A stretch of 64,000 nt of DNA from Oscillospiraceae bacterium (lineage in GTDB: Bacteria; Bacillota; Clostridia; Saccharofermentanales; Saccharofermentanaceae), in assembly GCA_902788505.1 (NCBI GenBank), contig CADAKH010000009.1:1-64000 (forward strand). The letters run 5' to 3'. The translations under genes were made by a program, and so were the position numbers. Below are positions 1-8,504 of this stretch, one piece after another. Under the pieces are notes generated by a model that did no database searches, was not told the origin of the DNA, and was given only the letters and a program-made list of their open reading frames with translations. Every line of letters begins with the position of its first letter. Position 1 is the first letter of the stretch.

Positions 1-1
1 C

Positions 2-829
2 TTCCTCGTATTCATGGATATCCAGGGCATCGAGGACTTCTTCGGCGATATGGACTTCAAGGTTGCAGGTACTACAGAAGGTATCACATCCATCCAGGTC
101 GATATCAAGGTTGAGGGTCTTACATTAGACATCATCAAGGCTGCTTTCGAGATGACACACAAGGGAAGACTCCAGATCATCAACGACATCATTCTTCCTT
201 GCATCCCCGCACCCCGTGCAGAGCTCAACAAGTGGGCTCCCAGGATCATCTCCATGCAGGTGCCTGTTGACAAGATCAGAGAAGTCATCGGTTCAGGCGG
301 AAAGGTCATCAACAAGATCATCGCTGACACAGGTGCTCAGATCAACATCAACGACGACGGTATGGTTTACATCTCAACACCTGATCTCGAAAAGGCTGAG
401 AAGGCTAAGATGATCATCAACGGCATCGTTGCTGATCCTGAGGTTGGCACAGAGTACGACGGTACAGTTACAAGACTTATGGATTTCGGCGCATTCGTTG
501 AGTTCCTCCCCGGTAAGGAAGGTCTTGTTCACATCTCCAAGATGGCTTGGAACAGAGTAGAGAAGGTTGAAGACGTTCTCCACGAAGGTGACAAGGTACA
601 CGTTAAGCTCATCGAGATCGATTCACAGGGAAGACTTAATCTCTCCATCCGTGACTGCTTACCCAAGCCGGAAGGTTATGTAGAGGAAGAGCCCAGAAGG
701 AGAGAGGGCAGACCCAATCGTGAGAGAAGAGGCGGTTTTGCAGGCAGAAATGGCGGCAGAAAGAACTTCGAGAACGATGAGGCCGAGCAGGCTCCCGAGA
801 ATCCCAAGGGCAGAAGAAGAGAGTTCTAA
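2..829 (+). CDS. pnp: Polyribonucleotide nucleotidyltransferase (PNPase), C-terminal part
   Basis: PNPase degrades RNA 3' to 5' by phosphorolysis in the cytoplasm, as a trimer. The reading frame is open at the left edge, so only the last ~275 residues are here. Visible in order: the end of the second RNase PH core (DIQGIEDFFGDMDFKVAGT), a KH domain with the loop IGSGGK, and an S1 domain (GTVTRLMDFGAFVEFLPGKEGLVHIS). The tail is Arg/Gly-rich (RRREGRPNRERRGG), a usual disordered RNA-binding end. The first in-frame ATG (base 14) lies inside the core and is not the start. The next gene follows after 31 bp with no visible terminator, so the two may be co-transcribed. Confidence 0.96.
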   Translation, partial: FLVFMDIQGIEDFFGDMDFKVAGTTEGITSIQVDIKVEGLTLDIIKAAFEMTHKGRLQIINDIILPCIPAPRAELNKWAPRIISMQVPVDKIREVIGSGGKVINKIIADTGAQININDDGMVYISTPDLEKAEKAKMIINGIVADPEVGTEYDGTVTRLMDFGAFVEFLPGKEGLVHISKMAWNRVEKVEDVLHEGDKVHVKLIEIDSQGRLNLSIRDCLPKPEGYVEEEPRRREGRPNRERRGGFAGRNGGRKNFENDEAEQAPENPKGRRREF

Positions 830-860
830 TTAAATCTTAATAGTTAAAAGGGGTGATACC

Positions 861-1973
861 ATGGCAGAGAACAACGAGAACATTGAAGAGCAGATTGACG
901 TAGTTACAGCGGCCAAGACCGAAGACGTAACCGACAAGAAATGTCCGAATTGCGGAGCAACTGTTGTTTACGACCCGGAGACTCTGTCCATGACTTGCCC
1001 GTTCTGCGGTTATTCCAGAACGCTTCCTAAGCCTGAGGATAACGGACAGGATGTTGAAGAACTTGATTTTGCTTCTGCCAAGAATCGTGAGAGTCTTGAC
1101 TGGGGTAAGGCAAAGAAGTCATTGGTATGTAAGAACTGCGGTGCTGAGACCATCATGGATTCGGCTGATACAGCTCAGTGCTGCCCTTACTGCGGTTCAA
1201 CACAGGTTATGCCTGTTGATGACGATGATTCTGTAGTAGCTCCCGGCGGTGTAGTTCCTTTCGAGATCACAAAGGAAAAGGCTGCACAGCTTTTCAAGGG
1301 CTGGATGAAGGGCAAGCTCTTTGCACCTAATGAAGCCAAGAAGAGCTGCGAAGCAAAGAACTTCAATGGTGTTTATCTTCCTTACTGGACATACGATTCA
1401 CAGACAACATCTCCTTATGAGATCAGACTCGGATTTGATAAGAAGGATAAGGACGGTAACGTTACAACAACTTACAGAACATACAGAGGCATCTACGAGC
1501 GCTTCATCGACGATGAGACTGTTTATGCCAGCAAGAAGACAACGAACCGCTTCATCAAGGAAGCTTCAAAGTTCGACTTCTCGAAGCTCCGTAAGTATTC
1601 TCCTGAATTCATTGCAGGCTTTCTCGCTGAGCGTTACACAGTAGGACTTGATGAAGGATGGGATATCGCTAAGACTCAGATCAAGAAGACACTTAACAGT
1701 GAGATCTCCAGCATGGAGAAGAAGAAGCGTGGTGCTGACAGAGTTGACAAGCTCAACTTCAATACAGCTTATTCCAAGGTAACTTATAAGTATGTTCTCG
1801 CTCCTATCTGGATCGCTAACTTCAAGTTTAAGGAGAAGCTCTACAACATAGTTATTAACGGCCAGACAGGTCAGATCAAGGGCGAGGCTCCTGTATCTCC
1901 TATCAAGGTTGCAGTTGCTATCATTCTTGCTATCATCGCAATCATCGTTGTTTACGCTTTGCTCAACAACTGA
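861..1973 (+). CDS. Double zinc-ribbon protein with C-terminal membrane anchor
   Basis: 370 residues. The N-terminus has two TFIIB-like zinc ribbons: CPNC (C28, C31) with CPFC (C46, C49), and CKNC (C90, C93) with CPYC (~C110, C113). A soluble middle part (roughly 130-340, with the motif LPYWTYDSQT) follows, and one hydrophobic helix (~345-367, AVAIILAIIAIIVVYALL) ends the protein, so it is probably tail-anchored with the ribbons in the cytoplasm. Such proteins are common in Clostridia and are often misnamed helicase or PriA-like; no helicase motifs are present here. The start is preceded by AAGGGGTGAT. A strong terminator follows. The function is unknown. Confidence 0.85.
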   Translation: MAENNENIEEQIDVVTAAKTEDVTDKKCPNCGATVVYDPETLSMTCPFCGYSRTLPKPEDNGQDVEELDFASAKNRESLDWGKAKKSLVCKNCGAETIMDSADTAQCCPYCGSTQVMPVDDDDSVVAPGGVVPFEITKEKAAQLFKGWMKGKLFAPNEAKKSCEAKNFNGVYLPYWTYDSQTTSPYEIRLGFDKKDKDGNVTTTYRTYRGIYERFIDDETVYASKKTTNRFIKEASKFDFSKLRKYSPEFIAGFLAERYTVGLDEGWDIAKTQIKKTLNSEISSMEKKKRGADRVDKLNFNTAYSKVTYKYVLAPIWIANFKFKEKLYNIVINGQTGQIKGEAPVSPIKVAVAIILAIIAIIVVYALLNN

Positions 1974-2432
1974 TTCGGAATTTAACCTATCAAACAGAAG
2001 ACCATCTCACTTCTAATGTGGGATGGTTTTTTTGCGCATACATCAGCTAAAATCGAACAACTGAAATGATTAGGCAGGTTTTATGCGCTTAAAGAAAGAA
2101 TTGCGCAAATAAAGCGTTCTGTTTTCTTAACGAAAACGCACTAAATCAGTTTTTCTCGCTACATTAACTTTCCATTGATGATAGGTCAATAAACGATTTT
2201 GTGCAATTCTGTTTTAAAATGTATAATAATATTCCAAACACTCTTTGACATTCTTGTATTCTAGATGATATTTGTTTAGGATTTCCGACATTTTTGCAGT
2301 TTTTTTATGCTAAAAGGGCAATATTTGTTGCTTTTGTGTGTCATACGGACATAAATGTGGCAAAAGACTTGAATTCTTAACAAATCGTTCATAAAATTAA
2401 CCTATCAAATTCTCTATATATTTGGAGGCCCA
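1974..2432. other. 459-bp intergenic region upstream of the surface protein
   Basis: Apart from the terminator at its left end, this AT-rich region holds no credible gene. A possible promoter reads TTGACA (2245-2250), a 16-bp spacer, then GATATT (2267-2272). A TATAAT at 2223-2228 lacks a good -35. The ribosome site TTGGAGG sits 6-7 bp before the ATG at 2433. The long untranslated leader (>150 nt from either promoter) could hold regulation, but I see no recognisable riboswitch. Confidence 0.45.
2001..2033 (+). terminator. Rho-independent terminator
   Basis: ACCATCTCAC pairs with GTGGGATGGT (one G-U pair) around a 6-nt loop, followed by seven T residues. It closes the pnp/zinc-ribbon transcript. 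Confidence 0.9.
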
Positions 2433-4280
2433 ATGTATAACTTTGCTAAAAGAGTAACATCGGCAGTAGTGGCAGGCGCAGTCGTTCTCGGAACACTTGC
2501 ATTTTACCCGGGATGGAATAAGGGACTAGTATTTGCAGCTAGCCTTGGCGATTCGGGTTATACGACAACTGATGGTTATAATGCAGCATTCGATACTGTT
2601 GGAACAGTTAACTATAATACTGTACTCGGACGAGCTACAGCTTATGGTATCGTTGCAGATGTCTGGGAACAGAATAACCATTCTGAGACAAATTTCGCAG
2701 TAAATAAATTCGTTCATAAAGGATCTGCTGAAGGACATGTACTTGAACCGGATCTTGCCGGTACTGCACCTTTGTCTTTCCTGGTTGGTGATATTGATGG
2801 CAAGCTTGTTTTTGGACAAGCAACATATGAGCAGCAGAATGTAAAGTATGTTATCCATACTTCACAGGCATTAAAGAATGATTATGATCTTCATCAGAAT
2901 GTTGACGGTTATTCAGATGCATACAAAGATGCAAAGATTTCAGTTCAGAACATAGAAGGAAAAGCATCTTTATCTGTTGATTCATTATATTCATCTGATT
3001 CCGTGACTAACATGATTACTCATGTTCAGACTGAATCTGATAATCTTGCAACTAAGAGTTCAACAATCGATATTATAAAATATGAAAAAGCACATCCACA
3101 AGATAAAAACAATTATGTATTGGATCTTGATGTTGATGATTATGACGGAAAGGTTGTTTATATAACCGTACCTTATAATTCAGTTCTCGGTGAAATCTTT
3201 AAGGATTCTGAAGGGCTTTCTAAGGCTTTGCACGTCAGGAAAAAGTCTGCCACTAATATTGTTTTTAATTTTACTGATGCTGAATGGACAACGGTTTGTG
3301 CTAAAGGACCGCTAGTTCATGTTACTGATAAAACTTTTAAATATGATGATCATTTTCAACCAGTTGTTTATAACAACGAAAAGTATATAGTTCCCGAAAC
3401 TATATATAATGCAGACAATATTTATAACTATAAGAATAAAATTGTAGAAGAGGAGATTGTTGACAGAATAATATTCAATTTCCCTAATTCTAAAAACGTT
3501 AATGTATTTGAAAGTGGTGGAGCTTATCTTGCTCCAAGGGCTGAAAACAGTGAAGTTTTGTCAACCAGTTCCGGTTGGTTCGTAACAGGTGGCAGATTTG
3601 TAAACAATAAATGTGAATGGCATTTCCTTAATGGTGACAGAGCCAACAGTCTGTTCTTTTCAGGTCAAAAGAAATTCACTGAGTCATATACTAATCACAA
3701 AAGTGAATCTCCCGAAGTAGAATTGTATGACTATAGTGAAATTACTTACAATGATGGAGACTTTAATTTTACTCTTTATAATGCAGATTCAAGTTACAAT
3801 CTCGGATCAGAAATAGAGACTACACCGGTTTCAGCTGCCGGAGATTTTTCCTTCAAACCATTGGATGGATTAGAACCTGGTCACACCTATTATTTTGTTA
3901 TTAAGGAAACGGCTGATACAATTGCCGGAATAACAAACTCTGATGGTGAAATCGATATTCAGGTGGATGTATATGACAAAGGACAGGGCGAAGTCGGCTA
4001 TAGGATTACTTCAAGAAAGTATCTTACTGCGGATGATAAGGCAAACGGAATATCATTTAGATCAAATGATTCCAGAGAGGCGCAAGAGTTAGATTTCTAT
4101 TTTGGTTCAGTTTATAACCTTGTTACACCTGCAACAGTTGAGATCACAAAGAATATCGTATTTGAAGATGGTTTAGGTCTTAACGATCTTGATGACATCG
4201 AGTTCACAATCGAACCCGGAATCTTGATGACATCGAGTTCACAATCGAACCCGGAATCAAGACCGGAACTTCAACAGTAA
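2433..4280 (+). CDS. LPxTG-type surface protein, N-terminal fragment (frameshifted)
   Basis: This is the N-terminal part of a cell-wall adhesin or pilin-like protein. It has a Sec signal peptide (KR then a hydrophobic core, likely cleaved near residue 35, VFAAS), a large beta-rich exported region, and near residues 430-600 a Spy0128/FctA-like pilin isopeptide domain (FTLYNADSSY ... HTYYFVIKET). In this class an internal Lys-Asn bond is closed by the Glu of the E-box (VIKE). The frame ends at 4280 only because a 35-bp tandem duplication at 4186-4258 shifts it; the true continuation lies in the +2 frame. Without the duplication and a second indel near 4550 the protein would be about 1340 residues, ending at the LPATG motif. 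Translation as it stands gives a secreted, unanchored 615-residue product. Confidence 0.75.
   Translation: MYNFAKRVTSAVVAGAVVLGTLAFYPGWNKGLVFAASLGDSGYTTTDGYNAAFDTVGTVNYNTVLGRATAYGIVADVWEQNNHSETNFAVNKFVHKGSAEGHVLEPDLAGTAPLSFLVGDIDGKLVFGQATYEQQNVKYVIHTSQALKNDYDLHQNVDGYSDAYKDAKISVQNIEGKASLSVDSLYSSDSVTNMITHVQTESDNLATKSSTIDIIKYEKAHPQDKNNYVLDLDVDDYDGKVVYITVPYNSVLGEIFKDSEGLSKALHVRKKSATNIVFNFTDAEWTTVCAKGPLVHVTDKTFKYDDHFQPVVYNNEKYIVPETIYNADNIYNYKNKIVEEEIVDRIIFNFPNSKNVNVFESGGAYLAPRAENSEVLSTSSGWFVTGGRFVNNKCEWHFLNGDRANSLFFSGQKKFTESYTNHKSESPEVELYDYSEITYNDGDFNFTLYNADSSYNLGSEIETTPVSAAGDFSFKPLDGLEPGHTYYFVIKETADTIAGITNSDGEIDIQVDVYDKGQGEVGYRITSRKYLTADDKANGISFRSNDSREAQELDFYFGSVYNLVTPATVEITKNIVFEDGLGLNDLDDIEFTIEPGILMTSSSQSNPESRPELQQ
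4186..4258 (+). repeat. Exact 35-bp tandem duplication inside the adhesin gene
   Basis: Bases 4186-4223 are repeated exactly at 4221-4258 with a period of 35 bp. The unit encodes DDIEFTIEPGI. Since 35 is not a multiple of three, the duplication shifts the frame by +2 and introduces the stop at 4278-4280. Removing one copy joins EPGI directly to KTGTSTVTTLKLDVDS, which restores a sensible domain. Confidence 0.95.
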
Positions 4281-4552
4281 CGACATTGAAGCTCGATGTA
4301 GACAGCTATGCAGCAGCTGGCTGGACAAGAACAGGTGATGGAACATCAGCAAATCCTTACGTATATAAGTACACATTCAATGATGTAGGAAACGGATCGT
4401 ATAAGATAACTGAGACAAACAACGGAATCCCGACAGCAACTCAGGACATCGACTGCACGACAACACCTGCATCAAAGACTGTAACTATCTCAGATACAGC
4501 AAGACGTGACAGTGCTGAATTTACGAACACATATTCAAAGAAAGATCACTAA
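4259..4552 (+). pseudogene. Surface protein, middle fragment out of frame
   Basis: This stretch continues the adhesin in the +2 frame after the duplication (KTGTSTVTTLKLDVDSYAAAGW ... AEFTNTYSKKDH, then stop). It carries the second half of a Cna-B/pilin-like repeat: it ends with the AEFTNTY strand that also closes the other repeats of this protein. There is no ribosome site of its own and its first candidate start is a TTG (4286), so it is probably not translated independently. At the TAA 4550-4552 the homologous sequence resumes in the original frame (ITKNIQGVTD), showing a second net +1 (or -2) indel. Confidence 0.7.
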
Positions 4553-6488
4553 AAATATCCAGGGTGTAACTGATACTACAGTTGTCGGCAAGCTTACATT
4601 TGAGATTTCATCTGATGTCGGTTATAGCGCAACCGTTACTTATCCTGATGATTTCAGTGGCAATACATGGAGTGATACAGTTCCTGTAGGTACATACACT
4701 GTTAAAGAAACAAATAAGGGCGGCACAAGTGAATATCTTATTGATACTTACAGCGTTAATAACAAAGGAATAGGTTCTGACGAAGATTCACTGCAGTTAG
4801 CAACCAATGGAACGGTTTCATTTGAGTTTACTAACGTTTATAAGGACAATTCTACTGCTGCAGAGAAAACGCTTGTTATCAACAAGGTTTTCGATGGTAT
4901 TACTGTTTCTCAGGCATCAAGTTTTGGAGACGAAATTACATTTGTAATTACACAGACAAGCGGAACAGGATTTAATGGTGATCAGCCGTTGACTGTTTAC
5001 TATTCTCAGTTCACTAACGGGACTTATCTGATATCAGGAGTTCCTGATGGAGAATATACAGTTGAGGAAACAACATTTGGAGGAACGTCTACATATCCTT
5101 ATGTGGCGACTACGACTAACGGAACACAGGGTGCTACATCTGCAACTGTTGATTTTGCTAATATAACTGATAACAAAGCGGAATTTACATTTGTAAATGA
5201 GTATCAGGATAATTCTGCCGGTCCTCAGACACCCGGTTCATTGGTTATCTATAAGACTGTTGATGGTAATATTCCTTCAGGTGCAGATTCTGCAACTTAC
5301 TATTTCGATGTAAAAGGTCCCAGCTATCCTAATGGCACAACAGTTTCTGTTGTTGCTGGCAGTTCAGCTTCGCTGGATAATCTCATTCCCGGTGATTACA
5401 CAGTATCTGAGGATAGGGCATCTGCAAACTACCCTGATTACACTCTCAATGTAAGCGGTGAGAGTACTGTCGGTGTTTCGGCAGGTTCTGCAAGTGATTG
5501 CACTATAACAAACAGTTACACTAAGAACGGTGTAACACCCGGCCCCGGTCCGGGTCCTGGACCTGTACCGCCTTCAACAGGTTATATTTCATTCTCCAAG
5601 ACTTTTGGCGGTGATGTAACTGAGGCAGAGGCAGCAGGATGCGGTCTGTACTTTGTAATCACGAATGAAGCAGGTGAGTATCTTGATCTTGACGGTAATA
5701 TCTCTTCTGATGAAGTCCGTATTACGCTGAAGGATATGGATCACACAGACGGAACACTGGTATGGAGCAAGACCATCAATGATGTTCCTTTTGGTACTTA
5801 CTATGTAACAGAGCACAATGAAGTTATCTATATCAATGGCGGTAAGGTTCCTTACACATTTGATAAGACCACATCTTTGACAACAGACCATACTTCTTTG
5901 GAGAAAGCCTCTCCGGATGGCACTTTTGTTCTCGAGAACTACTATACACATCCCGGATTTGATGTAACCATCTCCAAGGAAGACATTGCCGGTAAGGAGA
6001 TTGCTCAGGCACAGCTCAAGTTCAAGAGCTTGGACGGCTACGATCTTTCAAAGGTTGTCGTAACACAGAACGGCGTTCCTGTTCAGTTCACGCTTTCTGA
6101 GAATAATACGGCTATCACATTCACTACGATCGAGGGTTATCCTTCAATCATTCAGGGCTTGTTCTCCGGCCGTTACGAACTCGAGGAAACAGTAACTCCT
6201 GAGGCTTACCTTACTGCTGAGAAGATCGTATTCGTACTCAACAATGACGGTACTATCACTGATGGCGAAGGAAAGATCTCTGCTTACGGTTCTCCTGTTG
6301 TCATGATCGACCAGGCAGATCCTTACTACGATACAGAGGTTATCTCAGCTAACCGTACTCCCAGTTCGCTTCCTGCAACCGGTGAGAAGACGAGCATATT
6401 TGCTATTGCAGGTACTATGCTCTTAGGCTTATTTGCTGCTATTGTTGCAGGTATCGGAGTTTACCGTAAGAAGAAGGACGGAATCTGA
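4506..6488 (+). CDS. LPxTG-type surface protein, C-terminal fragment with sorting signal
   Basis: This is the C-terminal two-fifths of the adhesin, real from about codon 15 (ITKNIQGVTD); the first residues are the middle fragment read in another frame. It contains four to five Cna-B-like repeats of ~90-110 residues, each opening with a lysine strand (LVINKVFDG, LVIYKTVDG, ISFSKTFGG) and closing with an E-box (YTVEE, YTVSED, YYVTEH) and FTNxY. These are the marks of self-crosslinking isopeptide domains. A PGPGPGPGPVPP linker lies near 5535-5575. The end is a full sortase signal: LPATGE, a hydrophobic helix, then RKKKDGI. No start with a ribosome site is present, so this part is only reached if the upstream frame is repaired. 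Confidence 0.75.
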   Translation: MTVLNLRTHIQRKITKNIQGVTDTTVVGKLTFEISSDVGYSATVTYPDDFSGNTWSDTVPVGTYTVKETNKGGTSEYLIDTYSVNNKGIGSDEDSLQLATNGTVSFEFTNVYKDNSTAAEKTLVINKVFDGITVSQASSFGDEITFVITQTSGTGFNGDQPLTVYYSQFTNGTYLISGVPDGEYTVEETTFGGTSTYPYVATTTNGTQGATSATVDFANITDNKAEFTFVNEYQDNSAGPQTPGSLVIYKTVDGNIPSGADSATYYFDVKGPSYPNGTTVSVVAGSSASLDNLIPGDYTVSEDRASANYPDYTLNVSGESTVGVSAGSASDCTITNSYTKNGVTPGPGPGPGPVPPSTGYISFSKTFGGDVTEAEAAGCGLYFVITNEAGEYLDLDGNISSDEVRITLKDMDHTDGTLVWSKTINDVPFGTYYVTEHNEVIYINGGKVPYTFDKTTSLTTDHTSLEKASPDGTFVLENYYTHPGFDVTISKEDIAGKEIAQAQLKFKSLDGYDLSKVVVTQNGVPVQFTLSENNTAITFTTIEGYPSIIQGLFSGRYELEETVTPEAYLTAEKIVFVLNNDGTITDGEGKISAYGSPVVMIDQADPYYDTEVISANRTPSSLPATGEKTSIFAIAGTMLLGLFAAIVAGIGVYRKKKDGI

Positions 6489-6513
6489 TCTGTCCGGATT
6501 GGCTAGAACTGCA

Positions 6514-6547
6514 AAGGCTGTATCTACCTGATACAGCCTTTTATTTT
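6514..6547 (+). terminator. Rho-independent terminator
   Basis: AAGGCTGTATC pairs perfectly with GATACAGCCTT (loop TACCT), then TTATTTT. It ends the surface-protein transcript. Confidence 0.9.
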
Positions 6548-6640
6548 GCGATTATTTGTGTAATTCTCACAGTACTGCTTTTAGCGCAATCTGATAGAAT
6601 TAGTCTAAGCTAACTCAATTGCGTAATTGGAGTGAGTAAC

Positions 6641-7420
6641 ATGAATATAAAGATTATAATTGGTATCCTTATTCCGTTTGTTGGAACGTCGCTCGGTGCG
6701 GCGATGGTATTTTTCCTTAAGAATAATGTATCTCAGAAGCTTCAACGCGTACTGACCGGATTTGCGGCAGGCGTTATGGTCGCTGCATCTTTCTGGAGCC
6801 TTTTGGAGCCTGCCTTAGAGAGTTCTGAGGGTATGGGAAGGCTTTCTTTTATTCCTGCGGCAGTCGGATTCCTCATTGGTATAGGATTTTTGCTGCTGCT
6901 CGATGTAATCACTCCTCATATGCATATGAATAAAGAGGGTGAAGGACCGAAGTCCAGCCTCAAGAGAACAACAAAGCTTATCCTTGCGGTTACGCTTCAT
7001 AACATACCTGAGGGAATGGCCGTAGGTGTTGTATATGCAAACATCATTGCCGGCAACAGTCTTGTAAGTATGGCAGGAGCTTTGGCACTGGCAATCGGTA
7101 TTGCGATCCAGAATTTCCCGGAAGGTGCAATCGTATCGATGCCGTTAAGGGGTGAGGGAATGTCCAAATGGAAGACATTCTGGTACGGAGTCCTTTCCGG
7201 CGCCGTTGAACCTGTAGCTGCACTTATTACGATATTTGCTTTCAGTCTGGTATCTTCATTGCTTCCATATATGCTGGCTTTTGCTGCCGGAGCAATGATG
7301 TATGTTGTTGTGGAAGAACTGATCCCCGAGATGAGCGAAGGTGAGCATTCAAATATGGGAACGGTAGCGTTCAGTCTTGGATTTGTGCTCATGATGGTGC
7401 TGGATGTGGCACTGGGGTGA
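6641..7420 (+). CDS. ZIP-family divalent metal transporter (ZupT-like)
   Basis: 259 residues, about eight membrane helices. The two ZIP signatures that form the metal path are present: HNIPEGMAVGV in helix 4 and QNFPEGAIVSMPL in helix 5. ZIP proteins bring Zn2+, Fe2+ or Mn2+ into the cytoplasm; which metal is used here cannot be read. A short His/Met-rich stretch (PHMHMNKEG) lies in the loop between helices 3 and 4. I chose ATG 6641 because TTGGAG lies 8 bp upstream; GTG 6632 would overlap that site. It stands alone between two terminators. Confidence 0.9.
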   Translation: MNIKIIIGILIPFVGTSLGAAMVFFLKNNVSQKLQRVLTGFAAGVMVAASFWSLLEPALESSEGMGRLSFIPAAVGFLIGIGFLLLLDVITPHMHMNKEGEGPKSSLKRTTKLILAVTLHNIPEGMAVGVVYANIIAGNSLVSMAGALALAIGIAIQNFPEGAIVSMPLRGEGMSKWKTFWYGVLSGAVEPVAALITIFAFSLVSSLLPYMLAFAAGAMMYVVVEELIPEMSEGEHSNMGTVAFSLGFVLMMVLDVALG

Positions 7421-7456
7421 TGAGCGATCAATGCAGGATTACTCGTTGAGATAACA

Positions 7457-7488
7457 AAAAAGGTTGCCTCTATGAGACAACCTTTTAT
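7457..7488. terminator. Bidirectional terminator
   Basis: AAGGTTGCCTC pairs with GAGACAACCTT (one mismatch), with A-rich sequence on the left and TTTTATTT on the right. It can serve the ZIP transporter (+) and the tRNA (-). Confidence 0.8.
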
Positions 7489-7492
7489 TTGG

Positions 7493-7574
7493 TGCGGCCG
7501 ACGAGACTTGAACTCGTATGAAGTTACTCACACGCCCCTCAAACGTGCGCGTCTGCCAGTTCCGCCACGGCCGC
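7493..7574 (-). tRNA. tRNA-Leu (anticodon GAG)
   Basis: 82 nt. The acceptor stem GCGGCCG pairs with CGGCCGC with discriminator A. The anticodon stem CACGU/GCGUG encloses the loop UUGAGGG, giving GAG, which reads CUC/CUU leucine codons. A long variable arm (class II tRNA) and the T-loop GTTCAAGTC are present. CCA is not encoded (the genome reads ACC at this end). Confidence 0.93.
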
Positions 7575-7604
7575 ATTTATACCGCTTTGTTAGCAAGCTT
7601 TGTA

Positions 7605-7633
7605 ATTATAAAGTTTGATGATTTTTGTGTCAA
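7605..7633 (-). promoter_or_regulatory. Full-consensus sigma-A promoter of tRNA-Leu
   Basis: On the minus strand: TTGACA (7633-7628), a 17-bp spacer, TATAAT (7610-7605). The predicted transcript start lies about 24 nt before the tRNA 5' end. This is a 12/12 match, as expected for a stable RNA gene. Confidence 0.9.
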
Positions 7634-7664
7634 GGGTTATTTTCGAATTGTGTGATTATCTTTT

Positions 7665-8504
7665 TCAGTTCTTTCTCCGTTCATAGTAAAACATGAACTG
7701 CTGCATTATTCCGGCGGTGTCAGGATAGGGCGTACAGTCGAAGTGTCCGCCGTAATAATTGTCTTCTATTCTCTGGATCCAGACATCTACAGGAAATCTG
7801 CCTGTTCTTGCAAATGCAAAGAGCATTATGCAGTTTGCGACCTTGGTTCCTACACCGTACATGGATGTAAGAGCCTTGTATAGATCATCGTCTGAAAGTG
7901 AGGCAAGTGATTCGGGGTCGAGCATACCGGTCTTAAAACCTTCAGCTGCTCTTGCGATATAAGGCGCTCTGTAGCCGACACCAGTGTTCTCCAGTTCTGT
8001 GAACGGAAGCGAATTCAGTTCTTCAGGGGTAGGGAAGGCGTAGTATTCATAGAATAAAGGCTTTACGAACGGATCAGAAAGCTTTGGTGCCTTGATCTTC
8101 CTGCCGCAAAGATTTGAGATGCGCTCGACCGATGTCGTTATCGAAGGGATGGAACGTCTCTGGGATATTATGTAGCTTATCGTGGTCTCAAATATATCCT
8201 GTTTTAATATCCTGATGCCTTTTCCGAATCGGGCAGCCTCAATAAGATACTTATCGTTCTTATCTATGGATTTAACTATGGCTTCGTAATCCCGGCCCAG
8301 ATCAAAATAGTTCTTCCAGATGTTATCGAATTCCTTCGAGCTGCAGGAAAAAGCAAATCTGTCTTTGCCTGTCTTTGCAACCTGAAGGTATCTGCCGAAG
8401 GCGACAAGTTCTATATGAGAGTCGTCAATGACCCTGATCCGGAAAGCCTGACCGGAATCGGCGACCTTTGCAAGGTCCAGGAATGGAATATCAGCGGTTA
8501 CCAT
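7665..8504 (-). CDS. 8-oxoguanine DNA glycosylase (OGG1-type, HhH-GPD)
   Basis: 279 residues. Bifunctional glycosylase that excises 8-oxoguanine opposite C and can nick the abasic site. The N-terminal OGG_N domain is followed by the HhH-GPD core: the hairpin YGVGTKVANCIMLFAF contains the Schiff-base lysine (TKVA), and PVDVW carries the catalytic aspartate about 20 residues later. The start ATG at 8504 is preferred to 8555 because the extra 17 residues are merely the upstream gene read in another frame; it overlaps the methyltransferase stop by 14 bp, so translation is likely coupled. The C-terminus ends with YYERRKN. Confidence 0.9.
   Translation of the reverse strand: MVTADIPFLDLAKVADSGQAFRIRVIDDSHIELVAFGRYLQVAKTGKDRFAFSCSSKEFDNIWKNYFDLGRDYEAIVKSIDKNDKYLIEAARFGKGIRILKQDIFETTISYIISQRRSIPSITTSVERISNLCGRKIKAPKLSDPFVKPLFYEYYAFPTPEELNSLPFTELENTGVGYRAPYIARAAEGFKTGMLDPESLASLSDDDLYKALTSMYGVGTKVANCIMLFAFARTGRFPVDVWIQRIEDNYYGGHFDCTPYPDTAGIMQQFMFYYERRKN

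Noticed and set aside
4540..4560. Programmed ribosomal frameshift in the adhesin (A-rich stretch near the TAA)
   Set aside because: The change needed is +1/-2 and no X-XXY-YYZ slippery heptamer stands in the zero frame before the stop; together with the 35-bp duplication, mutation is the simpler reading.
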